Shown here: one piece after another, positions 31,999-43,344 of the stretch | How positions within the stretch are numbered: the first letter of the stretch is position 1 | Layout of the letters: the number at the start of each line of letters is the position of its first letter | Assembly: GCA_035578905.1 (NCBI GenBank) | Contig: JAQJVL010000104.1 | Location: 310,001-374,000 of the forward strand | Direction: 5' to 3' | DNA from: Stictocephala bisonia | Lineage: Eukaryota; Arthropoda; Insecta; Hemiptera; Membracidae | Length of the DNA stretch: 64,000 nt | Made by a program: the position numbers and the translations under genes | Notes under the pieces: model-generated | Told to the model about the DNA's origin: nothing | Databases searched by the model: none | What the model saw: the letters and a program-made list of their open reading frames with translations, nothing else

Positions 31999-33312
31999 TT
32001 TAGTTTTGAGATGACGGTTGTTAGTAGGTTGATCAGTGTACCTACTTGTTGGGCTTGTTGTGACATGAGCATTTCAAATTTGTTTAGAAATCCATTGATT
32101 AATTTATTAAAATTTTCTTCCGCATTTGTTCGACCTGATGTTACGCCTGCGTAAGTCAGAGATGATGTAGTTGTTGTTAAAGAAGATTCTCGAGGCTGGG
32201 CAATAGGCGATTGTAAGTTTTTAACAACTTTGTCTTTCCCCGATGGTGAAGAAGTCCCTGGTCCTTTTGAAACATTCAAACGTAAAGTAGGGAAAGCTTT
32301 GTTTTTAACATCTCTATATACAGAGCATCCTTTATAATTGGCAGGGTGCTCACCACCGCATAGTACACATGTAGCCGGAGATTCCTTAGATTTATTACAA
32401 CTATTTGTATGGTGATCAGAACCGCATTTCACACAGCGATTTTTGTACCAACAGTAGGATTTGGTATGCCCGTACCGTTGACACTTTTTGCACTGTACCA
32501 CGTCATTACGTTTATAGGGAGGTTCGAATACAATTCTAGCATTTAGTAAGAACTGTACATTGAAAATGTCCTTGTTATTGGGTGCGGGCTCTAAGTCTAC
32601 AAAAAATATAGACAGAGGATCTTTAGATCTAGAACTTTTCAGATTTGATATGTTTCTAACAGCATAACCATGATCTTCTATAGCTGCTTTTATATCCTGA
32701 AGTTCAGTGGAAAAGTGCATGTTTTTAAGCACAACTCTGTAGGCCCTGTCCTGTTTAATTTGATAAGTGTGAAAGCTTACCTTCATGTCAGTTAAATGTT
32801 TGACTAGGGTACGGTATGCATCGATGTTTACAGCATTAATTTTTACCTTGTCTCTGGTAATACATTTGTATGAATAAGAATCCTTTGTTATCACTTTTTC
32901 AATACTTACAATCATACTCTTAATATCGGAAATGTTTGGGACAAATATTGGTGGAGGTCTTACCTCTGCTTTGTTGGCGTCTTGGTCATGAGACATTTCT
33001 TCATCTGCAGTTTTTTTTTGGATTATTTAGACACTCAAAACTATTGCGTAAGTTGATAGGATTGTTCGTATCAGACCTTGTACAAGGTTTTTTAACATCC
33101 AACCCATTACCTGAGGGCAAAAGTCTCTTATTTCTGATCGGCACCCTTTGCCAACCGTTTGTGTTTGGTGTCTCATCTTCACGTTGCTTGGGAAGAGTGT
33201 GTCCAAGTGATTCAGTTACTATTCCTTCATTAGAGCAATAATTGTGGTCATTTGCCACATCAATGAACAATACTTTGTTTACATTTGACGGGTTAACCTT
33301 TGAGGTATTCAT
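31995..33312 (-). pseudogene. Jockey-type ORF1 (Gag-like, zinc knuckles), one frameshift
   Basis: The first part (33312-33001) runs from the ATG to a stop just after an A tract; the second (32996-31995) continues in another frame. The break maps to nine A residues (T9 at 33011-33019 on +); one A fewer would keep a single frame. The C-terminal half has CCHC-type knuckles CKKCQRYGHTKSYC and CVKCGSDHHTNSC plus CVLCGGEHPANYKGC (about residues 165-225 of the second part), the arrangement of Jockey Gag proteins that bind element RNA. The final stop overlaps the ORF2 start. Confidence 0.88.
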
Positions 33313-33593
33313 TTACTTTACAATTAGGTTCAGATCAATATATTGATAAAAAAAATACACAAGTAAACAAAAAAACGCGAATTTCCTTACATATTTTAAG
33401 TATTTTTACAATTAAAAAGAACAATAATTATTAAATATTTCTAAAAAAATATCGGAACGAAATAAACACAGTTTTACACAGAAACGTATCAAACAGCTGA
33501 AGAACATAAGTTTGTTGTTAGTTCAAATTGTCATTTCTGACTAGTGTTTTGGTAGTAATGGTAAGCTACAAAATAAATACATGACGTCTAGAC

Positions 33594-34200
33594 CAGAGTT
33601 TCCCAAACTTTTTTGTACCATGCCCCCTTTTGTTGAAATGAAAGCTACTTGCCCCCCCCCCCTGTTAATATAAATGGTAAGGGCATAGGAAAAACAAATA
33701 AGTAATACATTGAAAACAAAACATTTAGTTTATTGTCATAAGGTACAACAATATATACTCTGTATATATACTCTGTATAAGTTTTCATAAAATACTGGTA
33801 AGAGAAAAATAAATTAGGTTGGTTAGTGAGATGGATGAGCTTGCATTTTCTTTACTAGCATGCCTATTCTTGGCTGAGTTTTAGTTAGTGCACAACGTAA
33901 GTCACTGGCAACATCAAGTTTGTTCCTATATTTCGTTTTAATTGCCACAAGTGTTGAGAATGCTATTTCGCACAAATATGTGCTTGAAAAAGGCAAATAC
34001 AAACGAAGAGCTTCCCGTGATACAGTAGGAACACTTTGAGAATGCTATTTCGCACAAATATGTGCTTGAAAAAGGCAAATACAAACGAAGAGCTTCCCGT
34101 GATACAGTAGGATACACTTTGAAATATTTTAACCAAAATGAAGGTTTGTCCATCATATAGAAGATTTCATTGCTGTGGAAATCAGTTTGTTTCCAAACCA
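33594..34200 (-). pseudogene. hAT transposase C-terminal relic with an 82-bp duplication
   Basis: The end CAGAGTTTCCCAAACTTTTT (from 33594) is a classic hAT terminus. On the minus strand the sequence encodes SREALRLYLPFSSTYLCE, IAFSTLVAIKTKYRNKLDV, SDLRCALTKTQPRI, the C-terminal dimerisation region of ZBED/FAM200-like hAT transposases. An 82-bp segment starting GAGAATGCTATTTCGC is repeated directly (33956-34037 and 34038-34120); 82 is not a multiple of three, so it shifts the frame. The right part is replaced by Helitron sequence near 34200. Confidence 0.8.
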
Positions 34201-34609
34201 TCCAACCAATCGCCATGAAACTTTAGGATGTTGTCCTGTATACTCCCGAGATGGTTTCTGTGAAGTTTGATGCAGATCCGTCCACAGGGTCCCGCCCCAC
34301 GGGCTCCTAAAGATCCCATGTTATTCAAATGGAGAATCTGAATTGTTTACAAAAAACATATGACTGTGTGGTTTTTAATGTAGTTTCACATGCCATAAGC
34401 AGATTGAAGTTCTCACAACAACAGTACTGTATATGTTTTGATTTATTGTAGTTCTACATTTCACCTTGAGAGTGTAGCACACACTACTTTTACTTGATCA
34501 GGTAATCTGAATTTGGTGTTAACCTTTTTTCCTCGGTAATTAAAACATGTGGTGAAACGTGAAAATAAAAAATAAATAATTATTTGTTTTGCAGTTTACT
34601 TTTTATGGC

Positions 34610-35476
34610 ATGCCTCCTAAAAAATCTAATATTAGTAGAAGAAGCAAAAATGCTTGAATTCTTTCAGCTATTAGAGCTGCTGAAACATCTAGAGAGACAG
34701 AAGCACGCTTGGAAGCTGCGCGAATAAGGGCATCGTCTTCAAGAGCTGCTGAAACCCCTGCAGAGCGGGAATCACGACTTGAAGACCTGCGAGAACGAGC
34801 TTCGACATCAAGAGATGCCGAAACGCCCACAGAACGGGAAGCACGACTTGAAGACCTGCGAGAACGAGCTTCGACGTTAAGAGATGCCGAAACGCCCACA
34901 GAACGGGAAGCACGACTTGAAAACCTGCGAGAACGAGCTTCGACGTCAAGAGATACCGAAACGCCCACAGAACGGGAAGCACGGCTTGAAGACCTGCGAG
35001 AACGAGCTTCGATTTCAAGAGATGCCAAAACACCCGCAGAACGAGATGCTTGACGTACCATTGAATGTATACGTCAGAATCAAACAAGAACACGAGTTAA
35101 TCTCAATAAAGCTGCGTTCAATTATGACAACACCGTTCATTATAACATGCATAGCGATATTGCTATTGGTCCGATGTCTAATTTATGTCCATACTGTCAC
35201 GCTTTAAAGTTTAAAAAAGAATCATCCGGAATGTGCTGCTCGAATGGTAAAGTAAATTTGACACCATTGGATGAACCACCAGAAAAACTCTTTTCTTATC
35301 TGGCAGGATCTTCTCGAGAGTCAAAACACTTTCTGCAAAATATTCGGAAATATAATTCTTGCTTTCAAATGACATCGTTTGGGGCATCAAATATAGTGCG
35401 ATACGGTAATTTTACGCCGACATTCAGTGCAAGGACAAGTATACCATCAAATAGGTTCTCTTCTTCCAGTACATGA
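34610..35476 (+). pseudogene. Helitron Rep N-terminus with 69-bp coding repeats and zinc finger
   Basis: The frame starts MPPKKSNISRR and soon meets TGA at 34655. It continues in the same frame through 23-residue repeats of type ETPTEREARLEDLRERAST (about 34748-35050; 69-bp period, four clear copies), another TGA at 35051, and then a zinc-binding segment CPYCHALKFKKESSGMCC (about 35190-35245). Both TGAs follow GCT and may be CGA-to-TGA changes. N-terminal repeats followed by this CxxC...MCC finger are usual in animal Helitron proteins. Confidence 0.85.
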
Positions 35477-37907
35477 AGAAGATCCGGTGTTTTTGCAAAT
35501 GTATTTCATTGACAATATAGAGGAAGAACTTGATCGCCGATGCGCCTTTAGTTTAGCCCTAATCAGGGAAATAGTCGCTGAAATACGTGCTTTACTTCAT
35601 GAGAATAACCGGTTGGTCCGAGATTTTAAATCTGCATTTGAAAACCCAAGTACAGACGACTTCAAGGTTATTATCAGGGCAGACAAAACACCAACAAATG
35701 AACATACAAGAAGATTTAATGCTCAAATGGCCCCTGAGGTAGCAGCTGTGGTTGTTGGAACAGACATTACTCGACGAGATATTGTTATTAGCAAGCGAGA
35801 TGGAACCAAACATCGAGTTTCTGAAACACACCGATCTTATGATGCTCTTCAGTATCCCATCATGTTTCCACGAGGAGAAGATGGATATCACCTCAAAATT
35901 TATCAAATAAATCCTGGAACAGGAAATGCAACTTCAAAAAAGGTTAGTTGCTAAGATTTTTATGCGCATCGTATCATGATTAGAGATCAGCAGACAAACC
36001 ACCTTTTGCAGTGTCGACAGCTCTTCCAACAATTTATTGTTGATATGTACGCCAAAGTTGAAAGCGAACGACTGAACTACATTCGTTTTAACCAGTCAAA
36101 GCTGCGAGTCGAACACTATATACATCTGAGGGATGCAGTTGCCAATGACAGAGCAGCTGCTGATGTTGGGCAGAAAGTTATTCTGCCAGCATCTTACACT
36201 GGAAGTTCAAGACATATGCATGAGTATGCACAAGATGCTTTAACGTATGTTCGGAAGTATGGACGCTCTGATCTTTTTATCACATTTACATGTAATCCGT
36301 CCTGGACTGATATAACCGAATTACTCATGCAGGGACAGCAACCATGTCATCGGCACGACATAACGGCAAGGGTCTTCAAGCAAAAGTTGATTCGTTTCAT
36401 GGACATAATTACCAAAAACCATATATATGGTCAGACTCGATGCTGGATGTACTCCGTAGAGTGGCAGAAAAGAGGCCTGCCTCATGCACATATTTTGATA
36501 TGGTTAGTTGATAAGATTGCCCCAACACAGATTGATGACACAATAAGTGCCGAACTTCCTCATCCAGTGGAAGATCCAGAGTTATTTGCGATTGTGAAGA
36601 AAAATATGATCCATGGACCATGTGGGGTTCATAACACAAATTCACCATGCATGAAAGACGGAAAATGTACGAAGAATTATCCACGTGCCATGATAAGAGA
36701 GACGCAGACCGGTGGAGATGGTTATGCGCAATACAGACGGAGATGTCCAGAAGATGGTGGGTACACAGCAACCATTAGTCTTAATGACATAGACTTCGAA
36801 ATTGATAATAGGTGGATAGTGCCATACTCTCCCATGCTTTTAAAATATTTCAATGCTCACATCAACGTATAATACTGCAATTCGGTTAAATCGATCAAGT
36901 ACATATGCAAATATGTCAATAAAGGAAGTGACATGGCAGTTTTTGGACTTGAAAATCCTAATGCCCCCGTAGATGAAATTGAACAATTTCAAATAGGGCG
37001 GTATATTAGCAGCAATGAAGCTGTGTGGCGAATTCTTGGTTTCGACATCCATGAGCGCTTTCCTGCCGTCATGCATCTCAGCGTACATTTGGAAAACGGC
37101 CAACGAGTGTATTTCACGGAAGAGAATGCTGCCCAGAGAGCTTTAGAACCACAAAACGCTACTTTGACCGCATTTTTCAAGCCGTGTGAAGCTGACACCT
37201 TTGCGAAAACCTTACTGTATCCTGAGGTTTCGCACTACTATACTTGGAATACCAGTACTAAAATGTTTCACAAAAGAAAACGAGGTGTCCGTCATCATGC
37301 AGTGGATGGCATATTTTCAACTGACACTTTGGGACGAGTTTACACAGTGCATCCAAGTAACAGTGAGTGCTACTACCTACGAATGTTGCTCCATGTTGTA
37401 AAAGGGCCAACTTCCTTTCAAGACCTGAAAACGGTTGAAGGACAAGTTTGTCAGACATTTAGAGAAGCGTGTTCCAATCTTGGTTTGGTAGAAAATGATT
37501 CCCATTGGGACAACACACTTGCTGAGGCATCTGAAACACGTAATGCCCAGCAGATACGGACTCTCTTTGCCATAATCTTAACAGCTTGCACTCCTTCAAA
37601 TCCACAGCATCTTTGGGAAAAGCATAAAGAGAGTATGAGCGTGGACATCCACCTCCGATTACGCAGAATTAATCCTGGCTTAGAAGTGCAGTATTCAGAA
37701 GATGTTTTCAATGAAGCGCTTATTTCACTTGAGGATGTATGTATTTCCATAAACAACAAAATGCTCAATGAAATCGGGCTGCGTTCACAGGAAAGAAACA
37801 GAAATGGCGTTCCTGATAAAGAGTTGTTACAGGAAACACAGTACAACATAACTGAACTAAAAGTGTACGTTGAAACCCAAGAAAAAATACTAACTGACGA
37901 TCAATAG
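35427..37907 (+). pseudogene. Helitron Rep (HUH endonuclease) region
   Basis: Three same-frame segments (35427-35954, 35976-36872, 36933-37907) are separated by single TAA codons. They contain SYDALQYPIMFPRGEDGY, FITFTCNPSW, the HUH-type box EWQKRGLPHAHILIW (about 36460) with its two His, and after the second TAA the two-tyrosine motif KYICKYVNKGSD (about 36900-36930). HUH endonucleases nick and join single strands in rolling-circle transposition. The stop just before the two-Tyr motif alone would abolish function. Confidence 0.88.
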
Positions 37908-38992
37908 CTCGCATACGACACAATCACGCACTATGTTCGAGAGGGGAATGGTGGCCTTCTTTTCATTGACGCTCCAGGTGGCACAGGAAAAACGTTTTTG
38001 TTGAATTTATTACTGGCAAAAATTAGGGTGAACAAAAATATTGCTGTGGCTGTGGCTTCATTTGGAATCCACTTTGCTTGATGGAGGACGCACGGCGCAC
38101 TCGGCTTTTAAATTACCATTGAATTTAAATCAAACAGCAAATTATCAATGCAATATCAGCAAAACATCTGGAATGGCAACTTAGCTCCAAACCTGCCAGC
38201 TTATTATATGGGATGAGTGCACCATGGCCCATAAAAAAGCGGTAAAGGCACTTGACCACACTCTTAAAGATTTTAGAAACTATAAAAGGCTAATGGGTGG
38301 AGCATTAATACTGCTCGCCGGTGATTTTCGCCAGACTTTGCCAGTTCTACCAAGGTCAACGCCAGCAAATGAGCTGAACGCATGCCTTAAGAATTCCTCC
38401 TTATGGAGACATGTGAAAAAATTAACACTGTCAACTAATATGCGGGTGTATTTACTACAGGATAATTCCGCAGAGCACTTTGCTAAGCAACTTTTGGATA
38501 TGGGAGACAGGAAACTTCCAATTGATCCCCTAACAAAAGAAATAGATTTCCCAACAAACTTTTGCCAGATGTAATCATCACTCGAAGATCTAGAGAAAAA
38601 CATTTTCCCGGACATTGCTATTAATTTAAGAGATCACAATTGGCTTTGTGAGAGAGCAATCTTAGCTCCAAAAAATGATGATGTGAATCGTATCAATATA
38701 AAGATACAATCAAAAATTCCCGGTGTTGCGACGGAATACAAGTCAATTGACACAATTGTCGAAGAGGAACAATCAATAAACTATCCAACAGAATTTCTAA
38801 ATTCATTAGAGCCTCCTGGAATGCCACCGCATACATTGAATTTGAAAGTCGGTTCGCCAATATTGCTTCTTCGAAATTTGAACTCCCCAAAACTGTGCAA
38901 CGGGACTAGACTTACTGTAAAAAAACTAATGCCCAATTTGATTGAAGCAAAAATATTGAACGGAAAATGAAAAGGAGAAGATGTGCTGATAC
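37908..38992 (+). pseudogene. Helitron PIF1-like helicase region
   Basis: After TAG at 37905 the sequence reads LLFIDAPGGTGKTFLLNLLL (Walker A, about 37950-38010). Frameshifts follow near 38070-38200, then LIIWDECTMAHKKA (Walker B, about 38200) and LILLAGDFRQTLPV (motif III, about 38310). The frame 38683-38970 holds the VGSPILLLRNLNSPKLCNGTRL motif region (part quoted: LLLRNLNSPKLCNGTRL). This is the SF1B PIF1-type helicase that forms the second half of Helitron transposases. It is cut at the GATAC site by the gypsy insertion. Confidence 0.85.
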
Positions 38993-39159
38993 TGTTATTA
39001 TATTAATGCTGATTTAATCTTTACAATCAGCTGATTATTTTATAATAAGAACTTTATGTTATCACCAGAATGTTTTTGTTTGGAAAAATCAATTGATAAG
39101 ATGGGCTATTACAAATGAGTTGAACGTTTATAGTTGTTTCATTTAATCAAGTTATTTTA
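38993..39159 (+). repeat. 5' LTR of gypsy element
   Basis: It begins TGTTATTATATTAATGCTG and ends CAAGTTATTTTA. It is matched by 43026-43191, which has a 3-bp deletion near the start and four or so substitutions. It is followed after one base by TGGCGACGAGG (39161-39171), a plausible tRNA primer-binding site beginning TGG. Confidence 0.92.
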
Positions 39160-39299
39160 TTGGCGACGAGGAAAACTAAACAAAATTACTTCAAGAAGAA
39201 AGAAGTATCAGAGTGACAATTTGGTTTAAACAGAAAGATAAGTTAGCAAAAACAAGATGCAAGAGGAGAGAGGTGCTTGATGTAATGTTGCGTTTGAAA

Positions 39300-40455
39300 A
39301 GTTTCAAGAAGACACCGAAACATGAGACTCGTTCATTGGGCGACTTGAAAATTATTTTGCTATGGTGAGTGTTGATGAAAATAATGACATGAGAAAAACT
39401 CAGATATTGATTCATACTCTGGGTGTAAGTACTTACCAGCAGCTTTGCGATCATCTTAGTCCAGACAGACCTAGCTCAAGGAAGTACCAGGAACTGGTAG
39501 ATGTAGTTGATAAGTTACTCAACCCTAAACCAAGCCTTATCACTGAACAATACAATTTCACCGGAAGAAAACAAAAAGAAGGAGAGTGTAAAACAGTACC
39601 TTTTTTGATTTAAAGAAGTTGGCTAAATATTGCAACTTCAAATGTGAAAAATGCAGGGCATCAACTCAAGAATCACACGTAAGACAGCAGTTCATATCAG
39701 GGTTGCACAACAAGAATATATTGAAAGAACTGCTGAAAAGTCATGATAATATGTCCCTTTCAGAGTGTGTAGAGACTGCCCAGGCTATGGAAAAGGCCAC
39801 AGAAGAGGCTGACCTAATACATGGTAATGAAAGTGTTAGTATTATTAAACAAAAATCATTATCCAATGAAAAGCCGAAGACAAATGACAAATGTTACCGC
39901 TGTGGATCTACAAGCCATGGAAAAGAAGACTGTTTGTTCAAGTCAGCAACATGTTTCATTTGCAAGAAAGTGGGTCATATAAAACGAGTATGTCGAAACC
40001 AGTGGAAAGGAGGACAAACAAAACAGTTAGCAGAGGATGAAAATTTAGACACCGGATCAGATATGACACCAGATCAACATAATGCATCCATGAAACAATT
40101 GAACAGTGATAATTTACCAGAAATGCAACCTACGCCAAAAAGAATGTTGGTGAACTGTTTGGTAGACCAAAGACCATTTACGTTTGAGTACGATACTGGG
40201 TCAACAGTGTCTACAATTTCAGTTCAAACTTTTAAAAGGCTTTTTCCTCAAAAAGAATTGTTGAAAACTGAATTTACACTAACAACTTACACAGGCGAGG
40301 CTATTAAGCCGTTAGGATTTGATACAGTTTCTATTAGGCTAAACAATCAAGAGGGACGAGGAAACATTTATGTTCTGCCTGGGAATCTGCAAGCAATTTT
40401 TGGACGAGAATGGATGGTACTAATGGGAACCAATGCTAATGTATATATACTGTAG
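39300..40455 (+). pseudogene. gypsy Gag and protease
   Basis: Two frames (39362-39613 and 39619-40455) encode the Gag C-terminal part with zinc knuckles CYRCGSTSHGKEDC and CFICKKVGHIKRVC (about residues 93-125 of the second frame). A retroviral-type aspartic protease follows, with FEYDTGSTVSTIS (DTG active site, about residue 190) and LQAIFGREWM near the end. The junction at 39613-39619 is a frameshift. Gag would form the particle; protease would process the polyprotein. Confidence 0.88.
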
Positions 40456-40460
40456 AGGAC

Positions 40461-41384
40461 ATGAATGAAACACAAAAGGAGAAACTTCTTAACAGCCTCA
40501 AAGATGATTTTAAATTGCTTTTCAACAACGACATAGGAAAGATTCCTGAGTATAAAGGGCATATAAAATTGAAGGCAGGAGCACCTTCAGTGTTTAAGCC
40601 TCCCAGACCTTTACCATACTCCTTGAAACCCAAGGTAGAACAGGAAATAGACAGACTTGAAAATGATGGAATCATTGCCAAGGTATCCTACTCAGCCTGG
40701 GGAACACCAGTAGTGCCGATCGTTAAACCAGATGGCACAGTTCGACTTTGTGCAGACTACAAAGTTTCAGTAAATAAAGCCATAGAGAACTGTTCATTTC
40801 CGATACCACGAACGGAAGACATTTTTGCTTCGATAGGCAAAGGCAAGTTTTTCACAACACTAGACATCAAACAAGCGTATCTAAATGTGGAAATGGAAGA
40901 CGAGAGTGCCATGATACAAGCTATTTCCACAACCAAGGGTGTTTATCGCGTGAACAGGCTGATGTTCGGAATAAACATAGCTCCTGCTATTTGGCAAGAA
41001 AAAATTACGATGATTTTAATGGGAGTCGATGGAGTCCATGTTTTCTACGATGACATTATTGTTGAAGGAAGAACATTGGAAGAACATCACGTAAGACTGA
41101 GAGAAGTTATGAAAAAACTAATGGACAACAATCTTAGAGTAAACTGGAAAAAGTGTAAATTCTTTGAGAGACAATTTGAGTATCTAGGACACATAATTTC
41201 ATCAAATGGAATCTCTAAGAGCCATGAAAAAGTGACCGCAGTACAAGATGCACCACGTCCTAAGAATGTATCGGAGTTAAGGAGTTGGTTAGGGCTAGTA
41301 AATTACTACGGTAAATTTATAAAAAAACTTATCAACCAAACTCAACCCTTTGTATACACTTCTAGGAAAAGGAAGTACATTTAA
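40461..41384 (+). pseudogene. gypsy reverse transcriptase
   Basis: The 307-residue frame covers the RT domain: YSAWGTPVVPIVKPDG, RLCADYKVSVNKA, FFTTLDIKQAYLNV (first catalytic Asp), LMFGINIAPAIWQ and VFYDDIIV (catalytic box FYDD; most relatives have Y/FxDD). FEYLGHIIS and LRSWLGLVNYYGKF follow. A frameshift near 41350 cuts the link to RNase H. Confidence 0.92.
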
Positions 41385-43021
41385 TTGGACTGCAACAGTG
41401 GAGTCATGCTTTAACCAAATTAAACAGGACATTGTCAGTGAACAGACGTTGATCGCTTACGATCCAGATCATTCATTGATCGTTGCAACAGATGCCAGCC
41501 CAGTGGGACTGGGAGCGGTGCTCAGCCATAGGCTTCCTAATGGAGAAGAACGCCCCGTATGCTTTGCTTCAAAATGCCTCAGTGCAGCAGAGAAAAACTA
41601 TAGCCAGATCGACAAGGAGGCAACCGCGATCTATTCGGCACTTCACAAGTTTTTTTAGATATTGCTATGGAAGAAAATTCGAGTTGATAACAGATCATAA
41701 ACCATTAGTAACTATATTTCACCCAAACAAAGAGCTTCCTATGTTAAGTGCTAATCGGTTACTTCGCTACGCTTTGTACATCCAAGGGTTTGATTATGAA
41801 ATTGCGTACAAGCCAACTAAACAGCACGGTAATGCTGATGCTTTATCACGGCTTCCGTTAGAAGGAACAGTTTGGAATGATTATAAAGACGAGACAACGA
41901 TGTATCATTTGGATCAAATATCTCAGCTTCCTGATAGTTTTATAGAAATTCAGAAAGAAACAGAGGCAGATGAAGAACTCAAGACCATTCTAGACCTCCT
42001 TATGAAGGGTGAAACGATTCACCACCCACTTTATAATAAATACTCTGAGGAGTTAACCGTGGACCAGAAGTGCATTTTTAGAGGAACAAGAGTTGTCATT
42101 CCTAAAACCCTTAGAGACAGGGTTCTTGAAGAGTTACATTCAGCACATGTCGGTATGTCCAAAATGAAGGCTTTGGCCAGAGCCTACGTTTGGTGGCCTC
42201 AAATGGATTCTAATATAGAAGAGATAGTTCGAGCTTGTCAAGCTTGTTTTCAGTTTCAAAGAAACCCTCCAAAAACAACAAATCATCCATGGGACGAGCC
42301 TTAAGAACCATTCCAGAGAGTGCAAATTGATCACACTGGTCCTTTTAGAGGACAAACATTTTTACTAATAGTTGACGCCTACACCAAATGGCTGGAGGTA
42401 TTTCCTGTGCGAAGCATTACATCTAAAAGTACCATTGAAAAATTGAGAGAGACATTTTCTCGGTTCGGACTGCCAGCAACATTGATTTCTGATAATGGTA
42501 AAAGCTTTACATCTGATGAATTTAAGACATTCCTAAAAGAAAATGGTATACACCACAAAACGATCGCTCCATACTATCCATCGTCTAATGGACAGGTGGA
42601 ACGTTATGTCCAGACCCTAAAAGTGGCGAATGAAAATGGAGATATTATTCTTAAACTGGCACGCTTTCTAATAGCCAACAGAAGATCTCCCCATACTACC
42701 ACAAAGGCAACACCAGCCGAGTTAATGTTAGGAAGAAATGTTAAAACCAGATTAAACCTTCTTCGACCCCCAAGGAAGGATACAATTTCTTCAAGTGAAG
42801 AAAGTACACGTCAGGCGTTAAGAAAACTCAGATGCTTTAAACCTGGAGACCACGTTCTTGCAAGGATATACAACAAAAGGTATCAGCGTTGGAAGCAAGC
42901 TGTTGTGATTAGAAGACTTGGAAACGTGATGTACGTCGTGGAGTTTGAGGATGGAAGAAAAGCCAGAAGGCATTTTGATCAGCTCCGAGTGGTCCAGGAC
43001 GTTTCCAAAGATAAGCGTTGA
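41350..43021 (+). pseudogene. gypsy RNase H and integrase
   Basis: RNase H lies in 41350-41658 (TDASPVGLGAVLSH) and continues in another frame from about 41655 (ELITDHKPL), with the shift in a T run. Integrase follows: HHCC zinc region HSAHVGMSKMK...CQAC (about 42135-42245), TAA at 42302 inside EP*EPF, then catalytic residues in IDHTGPF (about 42330), ISDNGKSFTSDEF (about 42490) and SSNGQVERY (about 42590). The final 233-residue frame ends 43021, five bases before the 3' LTR. Confidence 0.92.
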
Positions 43022-43025
43022 AGAT

Positions 43026-43191
43026 TGTTATATATTAATGCTGATTTAATCTTTACAATCAGCTGATTATTTTATAATAAGAACTTTATGTTATGACCAG
43101 AATGTTTTTGTTTGGAAAAATCAATTGATAAAATGGGCAGTTACAAATGAGTTGAACGTTTTTAGTTGTTTCATTTAATCAAGTTATTTTA
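43026..43191 (+). repeat. 3' LTR of gypsy element
   Basis: Begins TGTTATATATTAATGCTG and ends AAGTTATTTTA, directly followed by the GATAC duplication and the resumed Helitron frame. About 97% identical to the 5' LTR, which indicates a fairly recent insertion compared with its host Helitron. Confidence 0.92.
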
Positions 43192-43330
43192 GATACCAAG
43201 GATTCCGATGTTTTCAACTGATTTGCCATGCAATTTTAAACGGCTCCAATTTCCTGTGCGACTTGCTTTCGTAATAACTATTAATAATAATTCTCAAGGA
43301 CAGTCCTTGCGCGTTACCGCAATAAATTAA
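43192..43330 (+). pseudogene. Helitron helicase, part 2 (after the gypsy insertion)
   Basis: From the second GATAC copy the sequence encodes PRIPMFSTDLPCNFKRLQF then PVRLAFVITINNNSQGQSL, the conserved C-terminal motif V/VI region of Helitron PIF1-type helicases. With one GATAC discounted it joins in frame to ...GEDVLI before the insertion. It stops at about 43330, where Penelope-like sequence begins; the last helicase residues and the Helitron 3' end are not seen. Confidence 0.88.
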
Positions 43331-43344
43331 CAACACGAACAACA

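Larger units (their letters stand above)
29178..33525 (-). mobile_element. Nearly complete Jockey-type LINE, 4.35 kb
   Basis: Flanking copies of AATTGTCATTT at 29167-29177 and 33526-33536 are an 11-bp target-site duplication, so both ends are defined. Read on the minus strand: 5' UTR, ORF1 with zinc knuckles (33312-31995), ORF2 with endonuclease and reverse transcriptase (31998-29308), a short 3' UTR and a poly(A) tail at 29181-29194. Only ORF1 has a visible defect, a one-base change in an A9 tract. Two other copies of the family are in the window (43848-43932 and about 44060-46765), both 5'-truncated on the + strand. Confidence 0.93.
34200..38992 (+). mobile_element. Helitron (autonomous type, decayed), part 1
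   Basis: The left border is near 34200, where a CGCCATGAAACTTTAGG Helitron-like leader meets the hAT relic; the 5' TC end is not identified. It carries a Rep/helicase gene (34610 onward) interrupted by many stops and shifts. At 38992 a Ty3/gypsy element is inserted. The reading frame resumes at 43192 when one copy of the GATAC duplication is discounted. Confidence 0.88.
38993..43191 (+). mobile_element. Ty3/gypsy LTR retrotransposon, 4.2 kb, inserted in the Helitron
   Basis: Target duplication GATAC occurs at 38988-38992 and 43192-43196. LTRs of about 167 bp (38993-39159, 43026-43191) differ at about five places. Order is gag, protease, RT, RNase H, integrase, as in Ty3/gypsy. The body has frameshifts near 39612, 40453, 41350 and 41655 and a stop at 42302, so this copy is inactive. 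No envelope-like ORF fits between integrase and the 3' LTR. Confidence 0.95.

Noticed and set aside
34748..35050. Regular 69-bp repeats as a possible satellite or CRISPR-like array
   Set aside because: The period is a multiple of three, the frame stays open and encodes the ETPTEREARL-type repeats of a Helitron protein; there are no unique spacers.
38993..43191. Possible endogenous retrovirus with an envelope gene
   Set aside because: Integrase ends five bases before the 3' LTR, and no ORF of envelope type exists; it is an ordinary Ty3/gypsy retrotransposon.
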